NCBI GenBank assembly: GCA_020431945.1
Contig: JAGQHH010000041.1
Location: forward strand, 1 to 26,119
Length of the DNA stretch: 26,119 nt
Source: Cyanobacteria bacterium HKST-UBA02
GTDB lineage: Bacteria > Cyanobacteriota > Vampirovibrionia > Obscuribacterales > Obscuribacteraceae
Reading direction: 5' to 3'
Below, in pieces: positions 1 through 7,285 of the stretch (position 1 is its first letter; every line of letters starts with the position of its first letter). The notes beneath the pieces were generated by a model. It worked only from the letters and a program-made list of their open reading frames with translations, did not search any database and was not told where the DNA came from. Made by a program: the position numbers and the translations under genes.

Positions 1-129
1 AAGGGGCAGGATGATCACCGAGGTGAGCCAGACGAAGGTCTTGCCGTCCAGGGCTTGTTTGGCCATGAGGTTCCACAGGGCGTGCAGAACCGCCGAAAGC
101 ATAATCAGGCTGAAGGCGAATGTGGTCAA
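1..129 (-). CDS. EamA/DMT-family transporter, N-terminal fragment (cut by window edge)
   Basis: The 43 codons read into the window edge and encode the start of a hydrophobic protein. It has a segment of the type LSAVLHALWNLMAKQ (from about residue 11), a non-polar loop and a second membrane segment starting VWLTSVIILP. The pattern 'alLHALWNlLaK' followed by a second helix is typical of the first helices of EamA (drug/metabolite transporter) permeases, which normally have ten helices in about 290 residues. The start is uncertain. I chose TTG at 129 because a purine-rich AAGGGA lies about 9 nt upstream; an ATG at 102 is the alternative. An in-frame TAA lies further upstream. The substrate cannot be inferred. 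The family call rests on one short motif. Confidence 0.6.
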   Translation of the reverse strand, partial: MTTFAFSLIMLSAVLHALWNLMAKQALDGKTFVWLTSVIILPL

Positions 130-170
130 AGCAGGCTTTCCCTTCGACTCCGGACCAGTAGATTCTAGCT

Positions 171-189
171 CAGAGACTGCCAGTCTCTG
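171..189. promoter_or_regulatory. Perfect 8-bp inverted repeat upstream of the EamA-like gene
   Basis: CAGAGACT-GCC-AGTCTCTG is a perfect inverted repeat with a 3-nt centre. It sits about 40 nt upstream of the proposed start of the minus-strand transporter gene and about 210 nt upstream of the divergent plus-strand gene. It could be an operator or a leader hairpin. Nothing else in the 130-401 gap looks like a gene. Confidence 0.4.
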
Positions 190-401
190 TTAACGGAGAG
201 TCAAATGTTTAATATCATCTCCGGCCACTGGCAGACAAAGGAAGTGGTCCAATTCCAACTGGGTAACGCTGAGTTTGATCGAAAGCAGTCATATGATCGT
301 CAGACTTTATTGCTCTCTTAGCGGTCTCTTGATTAGAACGAGATGTTCACGACTTTATTTCTCTGGTGCATATTTTTTCTTCAACCCAACCTTTTCAAAT
401 C

Positions 402-770
402 ATGAGCCAACTCAATAGTGCGATGACTCCGGCGCAGTTCTTGCAGCACTGGAGCGACATGGGTGCCCGCGTAGACGACGAGGTCTTGCGAATCAACCAG
501 GACCTGGTGAGAGCCGACCGCTGCTCCAGCAAGCCTGCTGTCTTTCGCAGAGACTGTGGGGACCTGTGGATCCCCCTGGGCAGAGACCGCGACCAGGCTT
601 TCATGGAGCTGGTCAGGCAGCGTTTTGCCGATGCCGGGTGGACTGCGACCCTGACCGGTGATTTCGACATTGACGGTAGCCTGGCTGTCCTGGTCTTGAG
701 GCATCCCGGTATCGCGGCAGCTCCGACAGTTCTTCGCGAGCTGGTTTCGATTTCTTTTCCATTTCGATAG
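402..770 (+). CDS. Hypothetical protein, small, first gene of a two-gene unit
   Basis: I do not recognise this 122-residue protein. It has an amphipathic N-terminal half (MTPAQFLQHW; DDEVLRINQDLVRA), a short stretch with a possible beta-hairpin (CGDLWIPLGRDRDQ) and a C-terminal part with alternating hydrophobics (WTATLTGDFDIDGSLAVLVL). No signal peptide or membrane segment is visible. The start is uncertain: ATG at 402 has no clear Shine-Dalgarno sequence, and an in-frame GTG at 366 or ATG at 423 are alternatives. The stop lies 9 nt before the next gene, so the two are probably co-transcribed. Codon use resembles that of its neighbour, which supports it being real. Confidence 0.6.
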   Translation: MSQLNSAMTPAQFLQHWSDMGARVDDEVLRINQDLVRADRCSSKPAVFRRDCGDLWIPLGRDRDQAFMELVRQRFADAGWTATLTGDFDIDGSLAVLVLRHPGIAAAPTVLRELVSISFPFR

Positions 771-779
771 AGGCGTTCT

Positions 780-1571
780 ATGAATCAAACAGATGTTTCG
801 ACGGCTTACCAGGAGCTTCTGGTCTGTGCTCGTCGCGAGATTGTTTCGCGCTCGGTTTCCTCTCCGGGCGAGCTTGTCTGGGCGAAGCAGGTCCTGCGAG
901 CCCTTCCCGGTGTCTACGATGAGAGCCTGCACGGACAGGCTGTGGGCATGCTAGCCTCGGCCCTCGTGGAAGCGATGCTCTCGCTTCAGGCTTCTCTGTT
1001 CTACTCGACCAACCTCCACAGCGGGCAGGTACCGCTTGCCGAAGCGCTGGTCGCTGGCTCCAGGCTCCTTGCCGAGCTACTCGAGAGCGTAAAGGTCCAG
1101 CGTCTGGAGGACCTGTCTCGGGCTCTTCTGCTCGAAGGGGAGGTGCGCGATATGTGTGCTCCCATCTTCGCCCGCCGGCACCGCCATATCTATACCTCCG
1201 GCAGCGACCTCGAGCTCTTCCTGGGCAATCTGGATCGGGCGCTCTCCGGTGCCGTTCAGCTCGTAGCCGAACCGGAGCGCTCTCGTATCTGTTCCGGCTC
1301 GGGCTCTTTCAGGGAACTGGCTCATCAGTCGGTCCAAAATGCCCGGTCGAAGCTGAGCCTCTTCTTCTCGAAGTCCCTGTCGGAGTGGTACAAAGCGCTG
1401 GTGTTCTGTCGCCGGGCACGCAAGTTCATGCAGAGCGCCCCGGTGGACGTTGCCAGGCTGACACCGGTTTTCGACGCGGCGGAGACGCACCTTTCAGCTA
1501 TGGATTATGCCAGGAGCATGGCTCATCTCAACGTCCTGGCCGAAGAACTGAAGCCGGGAGAAAAAAGCTGA
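780..1571 (+). CDS. Hypothetical helical protein
   Basis: This 263-residue protein is not one I recognise. Hydrophobic residues are spaced as in amphipathic helices along almost its whole length (for example ALVEAMLSLQASLFYS and EALVAGSRLLAELLESVKVQ), with no membrane span or signal peptide. This suggests an all-helical soluble protein, possibly of repeat type. An AGAGGCG sequence about 5 nt before the ATG serves as ribosome binding site. It follows the 402-770 gene by 9 nt and is followed by a strong terminator. The two probably form one small transcription unit whose products may act together, which is inference from position only. Confidence 0.75.
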   Translation: MNQTDVSTAYQELLVCARREIVSRSVSSPGELVWAKQVLRALPGVYDESLHGQAVGMLASALVEAMLSLQASLFYSTNLHSGQVPLAEALVAGSRLLAELLESVKVQRLEDLSRALLLEGEVRDMCAPIFARRHRHIYTSGSDLELFLGNLDRALSGAVQLVAEPERSRICSGSGSFRELAHQSVQNARSKLSLFFSKSLSEWYKALVFCRRARKFMQSAPVDVARLTPVFDAAETHLSAMDYARSMAHLNVLAEELKPGEKS

Positions 1572-1585
1572 AATATCGATTGATC

Positions 1586-1640
1586 CCGGGAGAGGCGAGG
1601 TCTCTTCTCTCTCCCGGTGTCTTGTCTCTTTTCGTTTATT
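1586..1640 (+). terminator. Rho-independent terminator of the 402-1571 unit
   Basis: The arms CCGGGAGAG (1586-1594) and CTCTCCCGG (1609-1617) pair perfectly over 9 bp and are followed by a T-rich run, about 15 nt after the stop codon. Confidence 0.85.
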
Positions 1641-1657
1641 ACTCAGGCATATAGTAA
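1638..1657. repeat. AT-rich inverted-repeat element, copy 1 (divergent copy)
   Basis: ATTACT-N8-TAGTAA lies between the convergent genes ending at 1571 and 1723, flanked by a terminator on each side. Its spacing is one base longer than in the other six copies, so it is the weakest member of the family. Confidence 0.5.
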
Positions 1658-1673
1658 AACGAAGGAATAAAAT

Positions 1674-1713
1674 TCAGAAGAAGAACCGGTCGCAAGACCG
1701 GCTCCTCTCCTGA
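1674..1713 (-). terminator. Terminator of the cyanophycinase/hydrolase unit
   Basis: On the minus strand a long imperfect stem is capped by GCCGGTC-TTGC-GACCGGT and extended by TCAGGAGAGGA / TCTTCTTCTGA. It is followed by ATTTTATT. It starts about 10 nt after the stop at 1723. Confidence 0.8.
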
Positions 1714-1722
1714 ACACGGGCA

Positions 1723-2475
1723 TCAGCCCAGACGGAAGGTGCTACCTCCCGGCAGGCTGCTGACCCGAACATTAGTTGTCCCGAAGGGTTTTCCGGATTC
1801 GGGTGTGCGAAGCAGAATGCGAGCCTTCGTCTTTGCGAAGATGTTCGCATGACCGGCACCGAAGACCGTGGACCGGCCGGCGCCGTCAATGAGCACTGCC
1901 GTATCTTCGTCGAGACCGATGCCGGTGAGCCTGCCGAGACTCAGGGCATAGACCAGACGGTTGAACCGGCCGCGCTCGGTAAAATGTGTGTCGACTACGA
2001 CATTGTCGATGAGACCCAGACCTTTGCCGGTCTCGAGAGCCCCATAGATCAGCCGTCCGTCACGCATGCCGCCGGTGATCATGATCTTGCCGGCGCAGGC
2101 GGCACCAGCAGAGGTGCCGGCGACGAGACCGCCGCGGCGATGGAAACTTTTCAAGGCGCGCCTGCCGGCAGGACCGAGAAGCTCCACCAGACGTGACTGA
2201 TCCCCGCCGAGCATATAGACGGCGGTGACATCATCAGTGATGGCAAGCTCGGAGCCGGGCATGATCGTCGACACCCTGCCGCAACCGAGCTCGAGCAGTC
2301 TGGCTGTGAGAGCCTGGCTGTTCTCCTCGGCGTCGAGAGTGGCATGGGGGATAAGGATAATATTGGCCCCGGCGCCTCCCGCGAGAGACGCAAAGGTTTC
2401 GACACAGCTCTCGGCGGCGCCGCCGATGAGGAACAGCCGCCCAGCGGGGGTGTTCCGTGCAGTCGTCTTTTTCAT
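1723..2475 (-). CDS. Cyanophycinase-like peptidase (family S51)
   Basis: This 250-residue protein matches the family that splits cyanophycin (poly-aspartate with arginine side chains) into beta-Asp-Arg dipeptides. Visible hallmarks are the start RLFLIGGAAE (13-22), the GGDQ motif (90-93), the nucleophile elbow AGTSAGA with Ser122, the DTHFTERGRFNRL segment (162-174, His164) and GIGLDEDTA with Glu190. These are the expected serine-histidine-glutamate active-site elements of CphB. It is slightly shorter than typical members (about 270 residues), with no export signal, so it is presumably cytoplasmic. Related S51 peptidases (dipeptidase E) are the main alternative, but the HFxxRxRxxRL segment favours cyanophycinase. 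It follows the CocE-like hydrolase by 31 nt, probably in one operon. No cyanophycin synthetase is seen in the window. Confidence 0.88.
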   Translation of the reverse strand: MKKTTARNTPAGRLFLIGGAAESCVETFASLAGGAGANIILIPHATLDAEENSQALTARLLELGCGRVSTIMPGSELAITDDVTAVYMLGGDQSRLVELLGPAGRRALKSFHRRGGLVAGTSAGAACAGKIMITGGMRDGRLIYGALETGKGLGLIDNVVVDTHFTERGRFNRLVYALSLGRLTGIGLDEDTAVLIDGAGRSTVFGAGHANIFAKTKARILLRTPESGKPFGTTNVRVSSLPGGSTFRLG

Positions 2476-2506
2476 GGCAAATCCTTGGTGTAGATGTTGT
2501 TGGAGA

Positions 2507-4537
2507 TCAGTGATCGGTTCTCGGGTAGACTTGTTTCCAGGTCTTTCGCCGGATTCGCTTGGTGTTCCGGTAAATCTCCCGGGTGACGCGAAGCACGAAG
2601 AACTGCCGGTCGGACATCACATCGATTCTCGTTTTGAGAGTAATGCTTCCTGTCCTGCCGGTGATTCTGGTGCTCATGGTGCCCTTGTAGGATGAATGTG
2701 CCGGGTTCTCTCGCGAGGTGGTCCAGACGCTTTTCCCCGAGATGTCGAAACGCCTCTGCTTCACTCTGTAAGCCGAATTGGTCTCGTGGATATAGCTGGT
2801 GGTGCCGGTCCTCTTGTTCTTGCGAACATATTTGGCCAGCTCCGGTTTTCCATCAGGCGGGCTGAGGAAAGCGCCGCGTGGGTGCTCCAGCTTGTCCTTC
2901 ACATCGATCCAGTCGGGTCTTGAAGAAGTTCTACCGGGAACAACCGGCAGGATGAGCCTGGTTCCCTTTTCGCCCACCACCAGGCTGGTGGTCATCGGCT
3001 CCGGACTCGGCCAGGCCATGGGAAACTGTGCATTGCTGATTGCCATGCGGATCTTATGGCCTTTCTTGAATGTCCAGGTGCTGAAGTGAAGCTCCATGGT
3101 CAGGTCGTAAGTCTTGCCGGGCACCAGGTCGGAAGGCTCGAGGCGATTCTCGATGTGCCGGCTGTTCAAGAGCGCTCCGGTGACCATAGCTACCGAGCCG
3201 TCCGGGGCGACATCCTCGAGGCGCACACTGAAATTCAAGCGTCTCCCGGGGGCGACGAAACGCAGGTTTACGCGAGCCTGACCGATGATCTCGACTTTCT
3301 CTGCAAGGGGCTTCGTGTCGTAGGTCAAGCAGGTCTGGTCGTCTTCACTCATATCACCGGTGGTATCACCCCACCAGGGTCCGGCGGCGGTTCCGGAGTC
3401 GGCGGCATAGACCAGATCGTCTCTGCCGGGTTTGCCGGGACCCTTGAGAAGACGCTTTCCCGAAGCGGGATAAAAGTGCATCCAGCGGGTGCGCTCGATG
3501 GGCCAGCGCTCATGACGCCAGTGACCGCTCGCTGTCTCGAGCCCGGTGTCGGGGCGGTCGCCTTCTCGAACGAAAACCGTCAGCCGTTTTGGCCTCCGGC
3601 TCTCTTCGCCGATTCCGTTCTCGCGCCCCTTGAGCCAGTGGTCGAACCAGGCTATGGCCTCGTCGTGCCACTCGTAGTTGGGACCGGGTCCGCCGTTGTC
3701 CGGGCAGCTGTGGTCCCACGGTCCCATTTCGGCCCGAACCGGAGCATTCAGGTTCTCCAGGATGCGGATTACTGTGTCCCGGTAGCCGTCATTGAGACCG
3801 CCGACGATATAGACGGGGATGTCGATGGAGGCGTAGTCCTGGCGCAGGGACTTGACCCTCCAGAAGGAGCCGTCCCGTGGATGATCGAGGTATTCGAAGA
3901 GCCAGGGCTTTTTGGCAAAGCGATTCTCGAAATAATCTCGATCGAGCCTGTAGAGAGGCGTTCTGGGTAGACCGGTCTCGTGGTTTATGAAGAGATGGTA
4001 GGGGTCCAGATGCAGGACACCGTCGATGTAGTGGATGTCGTCATGGAAGAGATCGTCGGAAGCATGCATGATCAGGATTGTCTTCAGTGCTTCCGGACGG
4101 CGCATGGCGACCTGGATCGAGTTGAAACCGCTCCAGGATACTCCCCACATTGCCACCTTTCCGTTGCTTGCAGGCATGGCAGCAAACTGAGCGATGATCT
4201 CTTCGGCGTCGGCCAGCTCGATATCGGAGTATTCGCGATCCGGGTATGGTCCTGGCGATGCCCCGGTGCCCCGGATGTCGACCTTCGCCACGATATAGCC
4301 GTGCCTGGCGAAATAAGAGTAAGACGGATAGTCGGCGACGAAGAAAGTGTCGTCCTTCCGGTACGGAAGTATCTCGAGGAGGACTGGAAATCTCTCCCCG
4401 GGCTTTTTCCGGTAAGGCATATAGATCGTGGTACCCAGCTCGAGCCCGTCGGGCATCGTCAGCTTCCGGTCCACGACTCGAAAACGATAACTTCCCGGGG
4501 CGATTCGTCGCGCCGGGCTTCTGGACCGCTTTTTCAT
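2507..4537 (-). CDS. CocE/NonD-family serine hydrolase (X-Pro dipeptidyl-peptidase-like, S15 fold)
   Basis: This 676-residue alpha/beta hydrolase carries the CocE/NonD signature. It has a substrate-side YRKDD stretch at 59-63, DIRGTGAS (87-94), the nucleophile elbow WGVSWSG with Ser134, the acid Asp250 in GGLNDGY and His276 in MGPWDHS. After the hydrolase domain (about 20-310) comes a jelly-roll C-terminal domain typical of the family (about 340-575), including FSVRLEDVAPDG. A basic extension of about 90 residues follows. Family members cleave acyl or peptide bonds, for example cocaine esterase and X-Pro dipeptidyl peptidases, so the substrate cannot be told. No signal peptide is visible. It is upstream of, and probably co-transcribed with, the cyanophycinase-like gene, which makes a peptide or amide substrate plausible. 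Confidence 0.9.
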   Translation of the reverse strand: MKKRSRSPARRIAPGSYRFRVVDRKLTMPDGLELGTTIYMPYRKKPGERFPVLLEILPYRKDDTFFVADYPSYSYFARHGYIVAKVDIRGTGASPGPYPDREYSDIELADAEEIIAQFAAMPASNGKVAMWGVSWSGFNSIQVAMRRPEALKTILIMHASDDLFHDDIHYIDGVLHLDPYHLFINHETGLPRTPLYRLDRDYFENRFAKKPWLFEYLDHPRDGSFWRVKSLRQDYASIDIPVYIVGGLNDGYRDTVIRILENLNAPVRAEMGPWDHSCPDNGGPGPNYEWHDEAIAWFDHWLKGRENGIGEESRRPKRLTVFVREGDRPDTGLETASGHWRHERWPIERTRWMHFYPASGKRLLKGPGKPGRDDLVYAADSGTAAGPWWGDTTGDMSEDDQTCLTYDTKPLAEKVEIIGQARVNLRFVAPGRRLNFSVRLEDVAPDGSVAMVTGALLNSRHIENRLEPSDLVPGKTYDLTMELHFSTWTFKKGHKIRMAISNAQFPMAWPSPEPMTTSLVVGEKGTRLILPVVPGRTSSRPDWIDVKDKLEHPRGAFLSPPDGKPELAKYVRKNKRTGTTSYIHETNSAYRVKQRRFDISGKSVWTTSRENPAHSSYKGTMSTRITGRTGSITLKTRIDVMSDRQFFVLRVTREIYRNTKRIRRKTWKQVYPRTDH

Positions 4538-5144
4538 GAGTCAATTCCCGTGCTGGTAGCCAGAGACGCGGATCAAGAAAGACCCCGTCGATTTCATTTG
4601 CTGGCTTGCTAAAAGAGTTTTGGTCGTAAAAGAACTTACTGATTTCAAAAGAAACGGAAAATATCTGCTCAATCTATGCAATCAGAGCTTTTCGCATCAA
4701 CTCATCGAAATAATCTCTCTGTTATCGAGTTTCGATCGGTCCCTATAAACATAGATGGGCCGGTTAATTTGCGCTTTATATATTGCAGGGTGCGCTATCG
4801 GCGCTAACCTGGATTTGTCAAACCCCACCCGTCCGGATCCCCGCTTGCCGCTTGAAAACTCCGGCGCGATCCCTCCTGTGATAAGCGAGATTTGTGTTTC
4901 CGGTCCTAACCCTGGTCTTGAGTTCAAAAGAGATCTGATCTTAGTGTGAGGAGTCTCTGATTCCATTTTTCTTTCAAGGTCAAGCTCTCTATCCGCATCG
5001 CGTAAGTCGCTATATTGACTGCTCTCCACCTCGTCGAACCCCCAGCCGGGCTCGCCGAGTGAGAACGCGCTGCGATATTGGCATGAGCTCGAGAGTGATC
5101 TGGAGTCAGTTCTTCCAACCATCTTGACGAAAGGATAGAAAACC
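4538..5144. other. 607-nt divergent gap without a convincing gene
   Basis: This lies between the start of the minus-strand hydrolase and the start of the plus-strand small-protein gene, so it should hold both promoters. Short open frames exist on both strands, but none has a ribosome binding site or recognisable protein. A 14-nt string AGAGATCTGATCTT at 4929-4942 recurs at 23601-23614; this is within chance expectation. I could not place convincing -35/-10 pairs. Confidence 0.5.
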
Positions 5145-5384
5145 ATGGCAAAGTCGAAAGCTGACACCCTCCGCGAGGAGCGCACTGACAAGGTTCTGAC
5201 CATGGCCACGGACGAGGCGAAGTCGGTTCACGGCAACGCCGCCGCCAAGGCCGTCACCGTGACCGGAGGCCTCAACGTCTCCGTGACCGAGGGCGACACC
5301 ACCACGGCGGATGGCGCCGAGGCGACCGTCACCCTGAAGACCACGCACAGCGAGGTCAAGGAACCCAAGTCCAAGTCCAAGTAG
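5145..5384 (+). CDS. Small protein of unknown function, tandem paralog 1
   Basis: This 79-residue protein is closely similar to the product of the next gene. The N-terminal third is charged and helix-like (LREERTDKVLTMATDEAKSV). The middle is a Thr/Val-rich beta-like stretch, and the tail is lysine/serine-rich (KEPKSKSK). The shared core KSVHGNA, LNVS-TEG, TTADGAEA-VTLKTTHS is nearly invariant between the two copies, and this suggests selection on the protein. No signal peptide, membrane span or cysteine is present. AAAGGA lies about 9 nt before the ATG. The strongly GC-ending codons resemble those of well-expressed genes in the window. I do not recognise the family; a small structural or nucleic-acid-associated protein is possible, but that is a guess. 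Confidence 0.8.
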   Translation: MAKSKADTLREERTDKVLTMATDEAKSVHGNAAAKAVTVTGGLNVSVTEGDTTTADGAEATVTLKTTHSEVKEPKSKSK

Positions 5385-5394
5385 TTTGTCGTGA

Positions 5395-5432
5395 TCCGGA
5401 ATGCAGGCGAAGGCAATAGCTTGCGCTCCGGA
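5395..5432 (+). ncRNA. Putative structured 3'-UTR element, copy 1
   Basis: GGCGAAGGCAATAGCT (5406-5421) starts 22 nt after the stop of the first paralog and is enclosed by TCCGGA arms (5395-5400 and 5427-5432). The same 16 nt recur after the second paralog with different enclosing arms. This is a putative RNA element, not one I can name. Confidence 0.4.
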
Positions 5433-5466
5433 CCTTCATCGCATTCGCGAAGATAGGACGCGACCT

Positions 5467-5524
5467 GCCGTCCGGGCTCTGCCTTCGAGCCCAGGCGGTG
5501 TTCCTTTCATCAGTTTCAACACCG
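5467..5524 (+). promoter_or_regulatory. Two overlapping leader hairpins before the second small-protein gene
   Basis: GGGCTC-N7-GAGCCC (474-479 with 487-492 of the 5 kb block), extended by GCC/GGC, ends at about 5496. CGGTGTT (5496-5502) pairs with AACACCG (5518-5524). The two stems share a base or two at 5496-5497, so they abut or compete. No U-run follows the first, so it is not a simple terminator. Attenuation or RNA-processing roles are possible. Confidence 0.35.
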
Positions 5525-5546
5525 TTCCACAAGGAGCAAGATAACG

Positions 5547-5792
5547 ATGGCAAACACCACCGAGAAGAGCGTTGATGCCCTGCGCGACGAGCGCACCGGC
5601 AAGGTTCTGGCCCTCGCCACCGGCGAGGCCAAGAGTGTCCACGGCAATGCCCAGGCCAAGTCCGTGACCGCGACGGCGTCCCTCAACGTCTCCGAGACCG
5701 AGGGCAACTCCACCACGGCCGACGGCGCCGAGGCGTCCGTGACGCTCAAGACCACGCATTCGACCACGACCAGCGCGGCCAAGGCCAGCTAG
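5547..5792 (+). CDS. Small protein of unknown function, tandem paralog 2
   Basis: This 81-residue paralog of the preceding gene has the same layout: a charged helix-like N-terminus (ALRDERTGKVLALATGEAKS), a Thr/Ser/Val-rich middle and an Ala/Ser/Thr/Lys tail. Conserved blocks are GEAKSVHGNAQAKSVT, SLNVSETEG and TTADGAEASVTLKTTHS. The termini diverge while the core is kept. AAGGAG lies about 9 nt before the ATG. A stem-loop region and a very strong terminator follow. The leader and trailer each contain RNA structure, so expression may be controlled after initiation. Its function is unknown, and I recognise no homologous family. Confidence 0.8.
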   Translation: MANTTEKSVDALRDERTGKVLALATGEAKSVHGNAQAKSVTATASLNVSETEGNSTTADGAEASVTLKTTHSTTTSAAKAS

Positions 5793-5819
5793 TCGTCGAA
5801 GATCGACGTCAACTAAAAG

Positions 5820-5895
5820 TGCAGACCGGCGAAGGCAATAGCTGACCTGCATTGGACCCGGAGGCGGACTCTTCCAAGAGCTCTGCCCCCGGGTC
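5820..5895 (+). ncRNA. Putative structured 3'-UTR element, copy 2, plus adjoining hairpin
   Basis: The 16-nt element GGCGAAGGCAATAGCT (5828-5843) is held in the loop of a TGCAG/CTGCA stem (5820-5824, 5847-5851). A second stem, GACCCGG (5855-5861) with CCGGGTC (5889-5895), follows and contains an inner CTCTT/AAGAG stem. Copy 1 has the same loop but unrelated stem bases. Confidence 0.4.
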
Positions 5896-5904
5896 AAACT
5901 TCAG

Positions 5905-5958
5905 CCACCGAGATCCCGCCTTCGGATCTCGGTGGTTTCTTTTTTCCTTTTTCTTTCA
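5905..5958 (+). terminator. Strong rho-independent terminator of the small-protein unit
   Basis: CCACCGAGATCC pairs perfectly (12 bp) with GGATCTCGGTGG around a 7-nt loop and is followed by a 20-nt T-rich tract. Confidence 0.92.
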
Positions 5959-5965
5959 ATATGAA

Positions 5966-5984
5966 ATACTAAAGGAGATAGTAT
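5966..5984. repeat. AT-rich inverted-repeat element, copy 2
   Basis: ATACTA-AAGGAGA-TAGTAT is a perfect 6-bp inverted repeat with a 7-nt centre. It lies just after the terminator of the small-protein unit. Confidence 0.65.
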
Positions 5985-6258
5985 AAAATATTTTTCCCCG
6001 ACTGAACCAGCGAAGATACCGGAAAGTAGCCCCGGTAAGGGAAATCGGGGACCAGCCCCGGTTCAGTGAGAGCCGTCAGAATGGTGCCGGTTTGCCGGTA
6101 TAATCGATTCAGCTCCGGCAAAATCAGAAGAGAAGCTTCATAAGCCATGTCACCAAATCGCATTGCGGACAGCGGAATCTCAGAGCTTATCTGGACTACT
6201 TCTTACTTCTGATCGGTTTTGCTACGGAGCACCTCTATCGAACTCGGGGTACTGAGAA
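5985..6258. other. Leader region of the SPFH gene, with a possible -10 box
   Basis: The gap between 5792 and 6258 (466 nt) holds the structures listed separately plus this stretch. CTGAACC and GGTTCAG form long-range complementary arms near 6004 and 6060. GTATAATCG at 6098-6106 contains a consensus -10 hexamer without a good -35. A minus-strand open frame crosses the repeat and lacks a ribosome binding site, so I do not call it. Confidence 0.3.
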
Positions 6259-7161
6259 GTGAAAAGGGAAGTAATCATCAAAGAGACACACCGCGGCTTG
6301 CTCTATGAAGACGGCGTCTTCAAAAAGCTCCTGGAGGCCGGCCGCTATGTGATTCCGTATTACATCGACCTCGGTATCTTCCGTACTCCAAAAGTCGAAA
6401 TCGTCCTGGTGGATGTACGTCAGCGCGATCTGACCATCAAGAATCAGGAGATCCTCACCTCGGACAAAGTCGCTATCCGGGTGAGCATCATCGTTCAGTT
6501 CAGGGTCACCGATCCGGCAGCCGCTCTGCATCTGGTGGAGCAATATCACGACCGGATCTACAGCGACGTGCAGCTCGCGGCGCGCCGCTCCCTGGCGAGC
6601 ATGACCCTGGAGGAGATTCTCACCAATCGCAACAGGTTGAGCGAGGATATTCTCAGCGAAGTCAAAGAAGAGGCAACCACTTATGGTGTCGGAATCATCA
6701 GGGCAGACGTCAAAGATCTGATTTTCCCCGGCAATTTGCAGGAGGTCATGAACAGGGTTCTGGCAGCCGAACGAGTTGCTGAAGCGCAGCTCGTGGAGGC
6801 AAGGACCCGTGCTCAGACCGAGAAAATCGCCGCCGAGGCGAAGGCGGCTTCTCAGAAAGTCGATGCCGAAGCCAGGGCAGAAGCCCAGAAATTCGAGTCC
6901 GAAGCGGAGAGTCACCGGCAGAGACTGGTGGCTGAGACCAGGGCGGCGATGAAGCGTATCGAGACGGAAGCCGGGGTTGCCGAAATCAAGGCTTTCGAGG
7001 ATGCCGCCATTTCTCTGGAAAAGCATCCTGTGCTGGTGCGCTTGAAAGAGCTGGAGTCGCTCAATGTTCTGGGCCGAAACGGCAATGCCAGGATCTATAT
7101 CGGCTTCGACGATATCTCACGGGCTTCGAGCATTGCGGGGCTGGATTCCGATCAGTCATAG
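6259..7161 (+). CDS. SPFH/band 7 (slipin-like) protein
   Basis: This 300-residue protein has the stomatin/prohibitin fold. Residues 1-170 form the SPFH domain (VREVxIKETHRGLLYEDGVF-like start, VDVRQRDLTIKNQEILTSDKV, then VEQYHDRIYSDVQLAARRSL and EEATTYGVGIIRADVKDL). Residues about 175-255 are an Ala/Glu/Lys/Arg-rich coiled coil. Unlike classical stomatins it lacks an N-terminal membrane helix, so membrane attachment would have to be peripheral or indirect. Family members oligomerise into ring or cage scaffolds at membranes. The start is GTG at 6259; no ATG fits better and the ribosome binding site is weak. It appears to be a single-gene unit ending in paired hairpins. No NfeD-like partner is adjacent. 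Confidence 0.88.
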   Translation: MKREVIIKETHRGLLYEDGVFKKLLEAGRYVIPYYIDLGIFRTPKVEIVLVDVRQRDLTIKNQEILTSDKVAIRVSIIVQFRVTDPAAALHLVEQYHDRIYSDVQLAARRSLASMTLEEILTNRNRLSEDILSEVKEEATTYGVGIIRADVKDLIFPGNLQEVMNRVLAAERVAEAQLVEARTRAQTEKIAAEAKAASQKVDAEARAEAQKFESEAESHRQRLVAETRAAMKRIETEAGVAEIKAFEDAAISLEKHPVLVRLKELESLNVLGRNGNARIYIGFDDISRASSIAGLDSDQS

Positions 7162-7260
7162 CGCTAATTGAGCTAGGAGCTTTAGCAGGTTTTTTGCTGC
7201 TAATGTTAGCGCCCGTCTTTCCATGTTGTTTCCTGAAACGGCACTGTAGACGGGCGTTTT
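7161..7260 (+). terminator. Terminator region with two mutually exclusive stems
   Basis: GCGCTAA (7161-7167) can pair with TTAGCGC (7206-7212), enclosing TTAGCAG-N8-CTGCTAA. CGCCCGTCT (7210-7218) pairs perfectly with AGACGGGCG (7248-7256), followed by TTTT. The two share 7210-7212 and so compete, as terminator/antiterminator pairs do. Confidence 0.7.
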
Positions 7261-7285
7261 GATGGTTGTAAAGCTCTGTGTTTAA

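Noticed and set aside
4755..4949. A 64-codon plus-strand frame in the 4538-5144 gap.
   Set aside because: It has no ribosome binding site, and its composition is unlike the real genes nearby.
5969..6163. A 64-codon minus-strand frame after the small-protein terminator.
   Set aside because: It runs through the inverted-repeat element, lacks a ribosome binding site and has no recognisable features.
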